Of a stretch of 64,000 bases of DNA, positions 43,675 to 53,830 are shown one piece after another; position 1 is the first letter of the stretch; each line of letters starts with the position of its first letter. Both the position numbers and the translations under genes were made by a program. The notes below the pieces were generated by a model. The model was not told the origin of the DNA. It saw only the letters and a list, made by a program, of their open reading frames with translations, and made no database searches. Source of the stretch: Paraphaeosphaeria minitans (taxonomy: Eukaryota; Ascomycota; Dothideomycetes; Pleosporales; Didymosphaeriaceae); contig WJXW01000009.1 in the NCBI GenBank assembly GCA_015832175.1, forward strand, positions 1,488,001 through 1,552,000, given 5' to 3'.

Positions 43675-44817
43675 TCACCGCATGAGTGCCCGCGCATCCC
43701 AGACAAGGACACGCTCGTCCCATCCGGTGCTCGCACACCAGCCCTCTGCGCCGAAGAGACACCAGTCGACGCCTGTCGCAAACTCGGTGTGTCGTCCCAT
43801 CCTCCCCAGTTCACGCCCGCCGGCGTGCATCATAGGATCGCCAAGCATGTTTTCCTGTTGCATTCCTCCCACGACGGCACTGCCATCGCTCCATACGCGA
43901 CACGTCATGTCGTAGCTTGCACTCATCAGGGTGTCCGAAAGATGCGGCGACCACGACACACGTCTCACAGCGTACTCGTGGCCTGGTAGGACGGCAATGG
44001 GGCCCGCCTGAGGCGCGCGGATGTCAAAGGTGCGCACAAGGCGGTCCACGCCAGCGGTAGCGACTACCGTGTCGCGGTACTTGTTCCAATCGTGGGTGAG
44101 GGCTTCGGTGGGAGGAATGCCCGGCGGGGCAGCGGCACCCATGCGGGGCTTTGGCGGAGTATGGATGGGGATGTTCATGGTGAGGTGGTTGGAGGCAGAG
44201 GCGGGCGTTCGCAGATCGAATACGCGCAGGTGCGAGTCTGAGCCGACGCAGCTGAGGATGGACGGACTGTGCGGGCTGAAGGCGGCCGAGTAGGTGCACG
44301 TGTGGGTCGGCAGGGTGGCGATGCTGGCGGGGGCATTGGGATTCCATATCTTGATGGTGCCGTCCCAGCTGCTGCTTAGGAATGTGTCTTTGGCCACGAG
44401 GTTCCAGTGAACGGCAAAGACCTCGCGCGCATGCTCCTGCCACGACTGCACTGGGAACTGGTCGAGCGTGATGTCAAACAGCTTCACCGATCCGTCGCCA
44501 CCGGCCGTCAGCAGCTGGTTCTCGTGGGCTTCGCTCCAGGTGGTGTCGAACAGCGAGTCCTGCGTGTCGAACCACTTCTCGGCGACGATGCCGTTGGCCG
44601 TGAGCCCCAGCACGTAGAGGCGGCCATTGCCCACAAGCCCGAAATTCGCGGCGCTTGCAACGGCGATGCGCGAGTCGAAGAAGGGCGAGTATTTCACGCT
44701 GTAGCCATTGAAGCCCTGCGTACGGAACTCGAGCATGATGCTGCCGGTGCGGCTGTGCCCATTGTTGTTGGAGAGAGGAAGTGACGCAGTTCCGAGGTCT
44801 CCTCTCGGCCCCGCCAT
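43675..44817 (-). CDS. PEX7: Peroxin-7 (PTS2 receptor), WD40 protein
   Basis: An intron-free frame of 380 residues. Pex7 binds the N-terminal PTS2 signal of matrix enzymes in the cytosol and brings them to the peroxisome. The Pex7 start region QGFNGYSVKYSPFFDSRIAV and NFGLVGNGRLYVL is followed by WD40 blades, including GGDGSVKLFDI, SSSWDGTIKIWN, GSDSHLRVFDLR, VATAGVDRLVRTFDIR and SASYDMTCRVW, ending GWDERVLVWDARALM. Yeast Pex7 begins at the equivalent of the inner Met28 (MLEFRTQGF, at 44736), so that codon may be the true start; I keep the first ATG because its context is also good. The gene is head to head with the AlkB-like gene, 117 bases apart. Confidence 0.93.
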   Translation of the reverse strand: MAGPRGDLGTASLPLSNNNGHSRTGSIMLEFRTQGFNGYSVKYSPFFDSRIAVASAANFGLVGNGRLYVLGLTANGIVAEKWFDTQDSLFDTTWSEAHENQLLTAGGDGSVKLFDITLDQFPVQSWQEHAREVFAVHWNLVAKDTFLSSSWDGTIKIWNPNAPASIATLPTHTCTYSAAFSPHSPSILSCVGSDSHLRVFDLRTPASASNHLTMNIPIHTPPKPRMGAAAPPGIPPTEALTHDWNKYRDTVVATAGVDRLVRTFDIRAPQAGPIAVLPGHEYAVRRVSWSPHLSDTLMSASYDMTCRVWSDGSAVVGGMQQENMLGDPMMHAGGRELGRMGRHTEFATGVDWCLFGAEGWCASTGWDERVLVWDARALMR

Positions 44818-44934
44818 TTAAGTGCCGGCCTCCCACTGCACGTGCTTTGGCGTTTGCGCGTCAACCCTCGTCGCGTTGGAGAGACAACCAGCGTGTCTCG
44901 ACTCTCGGCATGCTGTTGCCTCGTCCGACCCACC
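44818..44934. promoter_or_regulatory. Compact divergent promoter, PEX7/AlkB-like
   Basis: Only 117 bases lie between the two start codons (about 200 if the inner PEX7 Met is used). No clear core element is seen. Both transcripts must start inside this gap or overlap each other. Confidence 0.45.
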
Positions 44935-46278
44935 ATGGATGCCTTTGTGTCGCGGAAGAGGAGGCGTGTTGGCACCGTCGCCCAGGCTGAACCGGTGGCG
45001 CATCAACAAGAAGAGGAATCGACCGACTTCAAATTGGCGATACTGGCATCCCTGCACCCAGCCATCGATCAAGGCACGCTCGTGGAAGCCCTGCTTGCTT
45101 CCGAAGGCAGCGTAGAACAGACCGCCGAAGCCCTGCTTGCTTCTAAAGGCAGCGTGGAACAGACTGCGGGAGCTTTTTCGGCCACCCCCACTCGCAAGAA
45201 ACGTCCAGCGTCTTCCATTGGATATCAATCCTCCTTGTCGTCTTACCGCCTTTCTTCGGATGCATCTGGTGCTACGAAGAAGCCGCTCGTGAAGAAAGGC
45301 AAGACCTTGTATCTCTATGCACCCGAGGACATCGAGGCCCACACGCCATGTTCCCTCATCCACAATTTCCTGCCACCCGAACAAGCCGACGCACTCACAC
45401 GTGAGCTGGTCGACGAAGCCCCCTCCTACAGCAAAAATGATTTCCAACTGTTCGACAGAGTTGTCCAGAGTCCACACACTTTCTGTTTCTACGTCAACGG
45501 TCTGGCCGAGTCGGGAGAGCAGAAGACAGAGTACATTTACGACGGACGGAGACTCGAAGACGTGCGCCAAAGCACTCCAGAGATGCTTCGAGCCTGCCCA
45601 CAGGTCGAAGATGCTGTCAACCGAGAGATCCAGCGCCGCATACGTGACTTTTACCCGGACGGAAAGAAGCTCAAGTACCAGACCCCGAAGCCCTGGAAGG
45701 CCAACACGGCGCTGGTCAATTGCTACGATGGCCCGAAAGAGTGCGTTGGCTATCACTCCGACCAGCTTACCTATCTCGGGCCTCGTGCGGTGATTGGTAG
45801 TCTGAGCCTTGGTGTTGCTCGTGAGTTTCGCCTTCGCAAGATCTACGCCGAGGACGAGCAGCATCGCAAGCGAGACGGATCGCTCGCAGATGCCCAGGGC
45901 CAGATCTCAATCCACCTGCCGCACAACTCTCTTCTGGTCATGCATGCTGAGATGCAAGAGGAGTGGAAGCACTCGATCGCTCCTGCCCAGGCCATTGATC
46001 CGCATCCTCTTGCGAAGAACAAACGGCTCAACATAACGTACAGGTGCTACAAGGAAAGCTTGCACCCCAAGTACACACCCAAGTGCAAATGTGGGGTACC
46101 TACCGTACTCCGGTGTGTGACAAGACAGAAGGAGAATCGGGGCAGGTACATGTGGATGTGCCATGTCTCCTATGTGCCAGGCAAAGAAGGATGTTCCTTC
46201 TTCCAATGGGCCGAGTTCGACGAGGATGGAGAACCGCCCTGGACGGTCAAATCCAGTGGCAAGAAGCAGCAAACGTGA
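44935..46278 (+). CDS. AlkB-like 2OG-Fe(II) dioxygenase with CUE-like and GRF zinc-finger regions
   Basis: 447 residues in one exon, starting at MDAFVSRKRRRVG (44935); the open frame upstream to 44842 lacks an ATG before it. The N-terminus has a basic, nuclear-signal-like RKRRR. A CUE-like ubiquitin-binding helix set follows (LAILASLHPAIDQGTLVEAL) and includes a perfect 14-residue duplication (EALLAS-x-GSVEQTA twice). The dioxygenase core has LIHNFLPPEQADALTREL, VNCYDGPKECVGYHSDQL with the metal His and Asp (HSD), the distal His in EWKHSIAP, and the 2OG-binding Arg in KRLNITYR. The C-terminus is a GRF zinc finger (CKCG, then CHVSYVPGKEGCSFFQW). AlkB proteins of this type reverse N-alkyl damage in DNA or RNA. 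GRF fingers bind single-stranded nucleic acid, which fits repair. Confidence 0.88.
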   Translation: MDAFVSRKRRRVGTVAQAEPVAHQQEEESTDFKLAILASLHPAIDQGTLVEALLASEGSVEQTAEALLASKGSVEQTAGAFSATPTRKKRPASSIGYQSSLSSYRLSSDASGATKKPLVKKGKTLYLYAPEDIEAHTPCSLIHNFLPPEQADALTRELVDEAPSYSKNDFQLFDRVVQSPHTFCFYVNGLAESGEQKTEYIYDGRRLEDVRQSTPEMLRACPQVEDAVNREIQRRIRDFYPDGKKLKYQTPKPWKANTALVNCYDGPKECVGYHSDQLTYLGPRAVIGSLSLGVAREFRLRKIYAEDEQHRKRDGSLADAQGQISIHLPHNSLLVMHAEMQEEWKHSIAPAQAIDPHPLAKNKRLNITYRCYKESLHPKYTPKCKCGVPTVLRCVTRQKENRGRYMWMCHVSYVPGKEGCSFFQWAEFDEDGEPPWTVKSSGKKQQT

Positions 46279-46316
46279 CGTCCAAAGGCGAATCTAAGAG
46301 GCATTGCCTGCCATGT

Positions 46317-46540
46317 CAGACCCAGACTGGAGCTACAGCAGACCCAGACTGGAGCTACAGCAGACCCAGACTGGAGCTACAGCAGACCCAGACTGGAGCT
46401 ACAGCAGACCCAGACTGGAGCTACAGCAGACCCAGACTGGAGCCTATCGCAGACCCAGACTGGGGCATATCTTAGACCTAGACTGGAACATATCTCAGAC
46501 CCAGACTGGAGCCCATCGCAGACCCACACTGGAGCAAGCC
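46317..46540. repeat. 22-base minisatellite downstream of AlkB-like gene
   Basis: Five or six near-perfect copies of CAGACCCAGACTGGAGCTAC plus AG, then about four diverged copies to 46540. The array begins 39 bases after the stop codon, so it lies in the probable 3' UTR or terminator region. Confidence 0.92.
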
Positions 46541-47651
46541 CGATCGGACGCATAATGAGCCTCTACCTAAGCGAGTACGATGACTGGGCTGGCAACCGAC
46601 GCCACACCGTTGTTAGCTAACACGTGCACACACACGAGATGGTGAAAGGTGGTGTTGAGGGCCAACGCCACACGTAGGGCAGGTAGTCACTAGCCTCGCT
46701 GCACGGCCACGGAGTTTGCGACGGTCACGCATCGCGACCAATAAAGCAGCAATACATTTGCAGACAAAAGCCAGCAATAGCGACTAATCATGGCCCAGCA
46801 CCGGCTCCCGAGTACGACGCTTGGACTATCGAGTGTGGGCTCTGTTGGGTAAGGCGTGCAAGGCGAGTTATCGATATCGCCTGAGTAGTCTCGGGCCGCA
46901 GAAGGTGGATAAACAAGGGAAATTGGAGGGCAGTGTGGGGCCACTCAAGGAGCGTGCTTTTGCGGACACTGCCCGCGGAGAGGGAATAATAAGAGAACGA
47001 GACGTTGGTCATGACATAGGCCTTGGTTCACCTGTTTCTGCATGGTTCCCGGATTGCTGGCTGGCTTTCACTGTCGCATTCGCTGACTGCTTGGCGACGA
47101 TGGCTAGCGTCATCCGCTCACAGTCCGAGGCCAATGCAGCCCCTGCTGTGCTCTGCCGCCCACATCGCGATCAAGTGATCATTTCCAAGAACAGCAGTCT
47201 CATGACGTCCCGCCATCAACTTGCTTCGCACGGCTCATTGTCAGCATCAGGGACAGGGTCGGTAGCCCGATGCATCCCTGATGGGTCGTAGCGCTGCACA
47301 TCAAGGGGCAACGGGGAGCACAGTTGAGAATCTCCTTGTCCCTCAGCTCGCACGCTTTCACTTACCGCTCAGCTGGATCACTTCTTTGGATAGAAATCCG
47401 CGTCTGCTCAGCCTCCGCTAGTCTCTGTTTACAGCGCGTATCCGCTATTGTTTTACATTCTCTGGCGCAGTGCTGCACGAGTTTGCCACGCCCCTGTTCC
47501 TATATGCACCCCGTTAATCCACCTCAATTCGCCATCTGACGGCCGAAGCTGCTTTTCAACCCTACGTCATTCCACCCCTCTCAAGGGCCAACGACTAACC
47601 GTTGCCCATCCAACGACCGACCGTCGCCGCGCGCGGCACTTCGACTCGACA
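46541..47651. other. Intergenic, no gene recognised
   Basis: About 1.1 kb. The frame at 46821-47291 has no motif. The right end is the kelch gene promoter and leader. Confidence 0.4.
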
Positions 47652-50269
47652 ATGGACTCTGCATACCACCAACCCGCCTTCGCCGCGCCCACGCGCCGGA
47701 AATCGGTCTTCTTGGAAGTTGGACTGGTGGATGAAGACCAAGTTCGGAGTGAACGCAGCCCGGCACCGAGAATCGTACAGCACGCGAGACCGAGCCATCC
47801 AAGGCCAGCAAGGACGGTGCGCTTCCGGAGCAAAAACGACATCTTTGAGGGCGAGCGCGCAACTGCGCAATCCGACGAAGGCTGGGATACAGATACCAAA
47901 TCGGACGAAGACGATTCATTCCCTCGGATGCAGCCTCAGCAGAACATGGTGTCACAGAAGGTGTACCGATTGGGTTTATTGACGCTTGTTCTTGTGTTGA
48001 TGCTGCCCATTCTCCAGATCGGCTCAATATCACCTCACGGGGTTAGAGCAGGACTCATTCCGCAGACATGGATCGAACCCGCGGTCGCGCAGCTAGGCGC
48101 GAGGCAGAACTCAGACTCAGACATAGAGGTGTGTAAGCGATGGGCTGGTCAATGTAGGTTCTACTCGGTATGCTGCTCATGAATCAGACTGACTCGTGTA
48201 GCCGCCGTTGTCAATGGAACGCTCTACATGTATGGCTTCCGTACCAGCAACGACTCTCAGCAGAAGAGCAATACCTGGAGTAAGTTCTCTTCAGAGCGCG
48301 CTGGTTCTGCGCATGATTAACATCGAGATAGCCAACGATTTCCTTACTCTCGACTTGACCCAGTCGTGGCAGATTTCCGACCCTTCGCTCACGAGCCTGT
48401 CGAAACCGTCAGGCCCACCAGCAATTTCCCTCGGATATCTCTGGAACTCACACTCTTCTCTCTATCTCTATGGCGGCGAATTCTCCGACAACCCCCAGAA
48501 ATTGCCAACAGCAAACTCGGTCTGGGAATACAAGATTTCGAGCAAGCAGTGGGTAGAGCACAAGGATCCTAAAACTTCTTCTGGTGATCATGCTGAAAAA
48601 GCTGGCCAGTCGGTTCAGAGGGCCGCTGAAGGGTCAGGTTTCAGTGTGCCAAATCTGGGACGTGGGTGGTTCTTCGGCGGACACCAAGACTTTCTCACAA
48701 CAGAGGGTTGGAGCAACCAGGTCGAGAGGATCTATCTCAAGTCGCTTCTCGAGTTCACGTACCCTGGATATTCCAACGAGGGCGTCGACGACCTCAAAGA
48801 TGGCAAGACGGCCGGCGACGACGGTGTATATCGCAACATCACCGAGGGTGGTCTGCAGAACTCAGGTTCCTTCCCTGAGCGTGCCGATGGTGTTTTGGTG
48901 TACATTCCTGGATTTGGTGCGGAGGGTACCCTCATTGGTGTGACGGGAGGGGATAACGACACACTGGTACGACGATGTCGAATACCTCCTACACAGAGGC
49001 TAATGGTTGACAGGCTCAAATGAACGTCATCGACGTCTACGACATTGCGAACTCGACCTGGTACAAGCAGAACACCGCAGGTGATACGCCCAAGTACCGC
49101 GTCAATCCCTGCGCCGTGGTCGCAGCCGCTGCCGAGTACGTACTCTGTCAGTTTTGGTGTTTTGCTCGCTAACATCCATGAGCGGTTCTTCCTACAATGT
49201 CTACTTGTACGGTGGACAGAGCCTACAGCCTGCAGGCAACCAAGTGCAATATGACGACATGTGGATCCTATCCGTTCCCTCCTTTACGTGGATCGAAGTT
49301 AAACCTGATACATCGAAATCCTCCTCTCCTCCCGCTCGCGCCGGCCACTCTTGCCACGTGTGGGACTCTCAGATGATTGTGCTAGGCGGCTACACCTCCA
49401 AAGACATATCCTGCGATTCTCCCGGCATCTACGCCTTCAACATGTCCAGTCTCGGCTGGAGCGACCAATTCACCGCCCTCACCGGCGATAATGCCCTCAA
49501 AGCCTTCAACGGCAACGAAGACGACAATGGCAACCCGCTAGCCCAGCAGGCCAACCAACGCGGCTTCGACCACAAGGCCGGTCTTCAAGGCAGCTACGGC
49601 TACTCGGTGCCCAAGCAAGTCCAAGAAAAAATCGGCGGCGAGGCAACTGGCGGTGCCACGCTCACCGCGCCCGTCCAGACGCCCACAGCGGGCCCCTACA
49701 AGTCCGGCTCGCCGCTGACGTACACCTTGACGGGTCCCGCAGGCGCCACCATCACGCAGACAGTCGACTCCGGGAACAGCGCCGCCAACCGCGGCAACAA
49801 GATTGGCGCCATCGTCGGCGGCGTGCTCGCGGGCGTCTTCTTCCTCGTCGCCGCGTACTTTGCGTTCTGCGCGTGGGTCTACCGCAAGCAGGTCGCGATT
49901 TGGAAGCAGCACGCCGCCATGGTGACGGCGCGGTCAAACGCGGAGAAGAGCGGCGCTGCGGGCGGTACGCTCCTCAGCAGCGCGGTGGCGTCGTCGGGCA
50001 AGAACTCGACGGAGCGGGCGCAGCGCGACGGCCTGTACACGAGCGGGAGTGGCACCGCGAGCGCGATCCGTACGAGCCACGAGCGGATGGGGACGTCCTA
50101 CACCGGTGCTGCCGGGGTCGCTGGGGGTGGCATGGATGCGCTGGGCAGGCGGAGCAGCGTGGCCAGCTCGACGGATGATCTGCTGGACGGGCAGGAACCT
50201 GCGTTCTGGGGGACGCGGGGTGTGCTGCTCAACCCGAGGCGGAGTCTGAGGGTCATTAATAGGGACTAA
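47652..50269 (+). CDS. Membrane-anchored kelch-repeat protein
   Basis: Exons 47652-48153, 48202-48279, 48332-48966, 49014-49135 and 49183-50269 give 807 residues. The first 100 residues are hydrophilic (Arg/Ser/Asp-rich), then a hydrophobic segment (LGLLTLVLVLMLPILQIGSI, about residues 108-127) with no signal peptide before it. Kelch-type blades follow: NGTLYMYGFRTSN, TWTNDFLTLDL, LYLYGGEFSDNP, GRGWFFGGH, LIGVTGGDND, YNVYLYGGQSLQP and MIVLGGYTSKD with aromatic/Gly-Gly repeats. A second hydrophobic segment (IGAIVGGVLAGVFFLVAAYF) lies near residue 655, followed by a Ser/Gly-rich tail of about 130 residues. All five exons join in phase and rebuild kelch motifs at the junctions. A type with the propeller held between two membrane spans is known in fungi, but its function is not established. 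Confidence 0.83.
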
Positions 50270-50828
50270 TGTCTGGCGGTCTCGTTTGTATCATATTGTG
50301 CGATCCCGGTTGGGTCTTTGACTTGCCTTTTCTTGACATGAGCAACGATAGGCCGTATACGGTCATGAATAGCGTAATACCGCAGAGCTACTTTCTTGTC
50401 CCAGGCATACCTAGTGTGGAACTTTGTGCCCGTGAGACGCGTCGGACGATATCTCGAGATGAGAAAGAGCTGCCTCGGCTCGATGAGGAAGGGTGCGGTA
50501 TTGCAAAACGACGTCTACCATGCTCTCGGTACGTGGTTTGGTTGATGTCCGAAAGGATTGTAATGCCAACATCTAGGTATAGAGACGTACCTGGTGGCTT
50601 GGCAAACCTGTCGATGGTATGCAGTCAAAGGTCACCATCAAGGCAGGGCCGCAAGAAAGGAAGGAAAGACTATCTGATTTGATGGAACTTGCAGATTACG
50701 AAACCGAGGCAAGGTGTCGTGTTTGAAAGCACAACGGGGTATACAACTTATATCAAACGTCAGAGCCCTCTTCCGATTGCATACCAGAATCATTCTCTCG
50801 GGATGCTCACCCTAATCAACGCTGTAAT
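50270..50828. other. Intergenic between convergent genes
   Basis: 3' flanks of the kelch gene (+) and sugar transporter (-). No gene recognised. Confidence 0.45.
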
Positions 50829-53036
50829 TTATTCAATTGCCCGATCCCGCTTCCACAAAGCGCTAGACGCAGCCTCGTTCCTTCTATCCTTCTCGTCAAA
50901 CAAGCCAGGCGTCTCCCCGTCAAACCGATACAGCGGCTCCATGGACGGCACATCCTTGCCCAGAACACGCTTCTGCATATACCACGGCAGCTTCCGAGCG
51001 TAGTGCCTCGAAAACTCGCGATTCCCGACGTTGAACACGCAGTCGAGCTCCTCGAGCGTGAGGTTCTTCGTCTCGGGCAGCAAGAAGTAGCAGTACACCC
51101 AGCCGAAGACGTTCCACGCCGCATACCACCCGAAGGCGCCCTGCGGCGTCAACGCGCGCATGAGCGGCGGCCACGTGAGCGACAGGATGAAGTTGAAGCC
51201 CCAGCACGTCGCTGTGGCGAAGGACATGCCGATGTCGCGGAGGTACAGGGGGAAGGCTTCCGCGCTGTACGTGAAGGGGACGGGGCCTTCGCCGGGCGAG
51301 TACACGGCCATGAAGGTGAAGATTGCGGCGGCGATGCTACCGACGCGGGCTTGGGTGGGGTCGCCGTTCTCGTCGTTGGGCAGGAAGAAGGACATGCTGC
51401 ACCAGAGCAGGCAGAGGGCCATTAGGGGGAAGGTGGTTAGGAGAAGGTTTCGGCGGCCGAAGGTATCGATGGTGTAGATGGCGGGGATGGCAAAGAGCCA
51501 GTTGGTGACGCCTGTTCCGAAGGAGACGAGGAGGGCGTTGCTCTGGGAGAACCCGGCTTCTACGAAAATGGAGGTACCTATGGCATGTTATGTTAGAAGG
51601 TTTCCAGTTGAACACACTTGGGATGAAGATTACTGTAGTAGGCAATCACGTTTACACCACAGAACTGTTGCATAAACATGACGAAGAAGGACGATTGTGC
51701 GGCGCGGCGGTTGCGTTTGACGGTGAAGAACTCCTTGAACAGGTTCTTGCCTTCCCGCTCAGCCTGTTCGACCTCGAGGAGCTTGTAGGCGTAGTACATG
51801 TCCCGTGCAGCCTGGATCTTATACTTCCTGAGACGGCAGAGGGCGTCGAAAGCTTCGTCGTACCTCCCTTTCTCCATGTACCTGCAATCGTCAGCTTATT
51901 CTCCTTGTAGGATGATAATTGAATTCCCTAACCACCGCGGAGATTCAGGGCACAGATATACCTGAATCATAACTAAGAAAGGTGGGATACTTGTCGATCC
52001 GAGCATCCACCGCCATTGGCTGAACTCTCCCAAGAAATCAGTATTCTGGAATGCCACGCTGACGACGAAACCTAACATGATACCAAAGGCCGTCCACATC
52101 TGCCACATCATGGTAAGAGCACCTCGGATCGTCTTCGGCGCACTCTCTGCGGCATATACCGGAGTGGTTGAGGACTTGGCGCCAACTGCAAATCCCAATG
52201 CAAAACGGGCGATGAGAAGGTTGTACCAGGAGTCAGCAGCCGCCATCCAGATGCCGCTGACGAACGAGATGAAGCAAGAAATGAAGATGGTGCCACGACG
52301 ACCAAACCTTTTGTTCAGAGGTGCATTCGTCCAGCAGCCGATTGCGGCCGAGCATAGATAAGGAGCCCCGTCTATCAGAGTCAGTATACTCAGAACAACG
52401 GGTCAGACACGAAGTAACGATGTCGAAGACACAGAGACTTTGTATAAAGGACTAACATACTGAGAAGTCCTTGCTGCCATTCATTCGTAATACCAAACTC
52501 GTCGAAATAGAAGATCTGCAACCCGCCTTAGCGAAAAGAACACTGGGAACAGCAAAGATGGAAACACATACCTGCGCACCGTTCACGGCCGTCTGATCCA
52601 TACCCTGAACGATCGCTGAGCCCGCACACAAGACGACCAAGAAATACAGCATGAATGGATGATCCCATCGATGCGTTGTCTCATGTCTCAGCAGGGCCCT
52701 CTCTTCGTCGTTCAGCTGAGTGACGTATTCAAATCCATCTTCGCGCTGTCCGAGCCTTGCGACGAGTGCACCCTTCTGGAACTCGTCTCGGTATTCCGAG
52801 AGTCCTTTCTCTTCGACCCATACATCGACGTCGTGAAGCACTTCCTGCTCGGTCATCCCAGCAAGGGGGTTGCGAAGCTTCGTCGCAACAGACGCCTGTC
52901 GGTTGGCGCTGGCGGCGGACGCAGATCGCGTGTGTGCATCTTCAGTGAACTGTGTGTCGTTCAAGGAAGGCTTGCTGCTGTTTCCGCCTGACAGATCAGG
53001 GTCCGTAGCCTCGATATCTGGCTTCTGGGGCGGCAT
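50829..53036 (-). CDS. MFS sugar transporter
   Basis: Exons 53036-52572, 52515-52461, 52371-51933, 51881-51634 and 51577-50829 give 651 residues. This is a proton-linked sugar porter-type plasma membrane carrier. A long hydrophilic N-terminus (about 130 residues) precedes the first span (FMLYFLVVLCAGSAIVQGMD). Family motifs: NKRFGRRGTIFI (the loop 2 motif), RFALGFAVGAKSSTTPVYAAE, PESPRWYMEKGRYDEAF joined across intron 3, MQQFCGVNVIAYYSTSIFVEAG joined across intron 4, and PETKNLTLEELD near the C-terminus. The first two introns isolate an 18-codon exon (IFYFDEFGITNEWQQGLL). Substrate cannot be read from sequence; the PESPRW and PETK motifs fit hexose, inositol or disaccharide carriers. The 800-base upstream region separates it from the CoA ligase gene. 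Confidence 0.92.
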
Positions 53037-53830
53037 GGTGTGAGATTTCCGCGAAGCAATCCGAGAGCAGACTCAAATCGCAGGTTGTCCGAAAACTTGA
53101 AAATATGGACCCTTTTTATACATTCACGTCCCCATTGTGGGTCGCTTCCCATGGGTCCACTGGGTTTTTGACCCTGGGGTGGTTGACCGACATGCTAAGA
53201 CCCCATCACTTCTCCACGCGTTGGCATATGCAATCATGCTCCGCAAAATCTTTCGCAGTACGGATTCTGAATCCTTCTCTTTGACAAGTCGGACGCGGTC
53301 GACGTCATGGTGGAGCTTCGCCATGAAAGTACCATCTCGGCGGAGGGTTGGCCTGTTCTTGGCGATGGATGAAGGCAGCGGAAGCCAGGAACTGGGGGAG
53401 CGTGAGAGACCAGGCCAAGGTAAATGTGCGATAGGACATAGGATGGCATGAGCCGTCCGGATCGGCGATGTTTTCTGGCTGGGCGGAGTGATGGTGTTGA
53501 TGCGGAAAGGGCGCTCTTGAGCCTTGGCCCAGTCTTAGCTAGGGTTGGCTGGTGTGTGAATCGGCAGGCGCGTTCCGAACTGGTTCTGCGCAACTGGAGT
53601 GACCTTCTAGTATTCATCATTCTGGCATGTCCATAATCCGGTTTGCGGAGAGACTTCCTCACAAAGCAGGTTATTGCGTGCGATGGACAAGCTCGAACTC
53701 ACTACTCGTGTTTCCAACATTATTTGGGACCATCTTCAAAGTATCAGCAAAATGATCTGGAATCTATCTCCAAAAAGCTCTTGGAAAGGTTACAGAGCGC
53801 AGGCACAAAACATCTAAGCCTCGGCTCTCC
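53037..53830. other. Intergenic upstream of sugar transporter
   Basis: Promoter side of the transporter and 3' flank of the CoA ligase. The short frames here show no motif. TATA-like TTTATA lies near 53114. Confidence 0.4.

Noticed and set aside
46821..47291. 156-codon frame upstream of the kelch gene
   Set aside because: No motif, low-quality composition and no splice partners; treated as non-coding.
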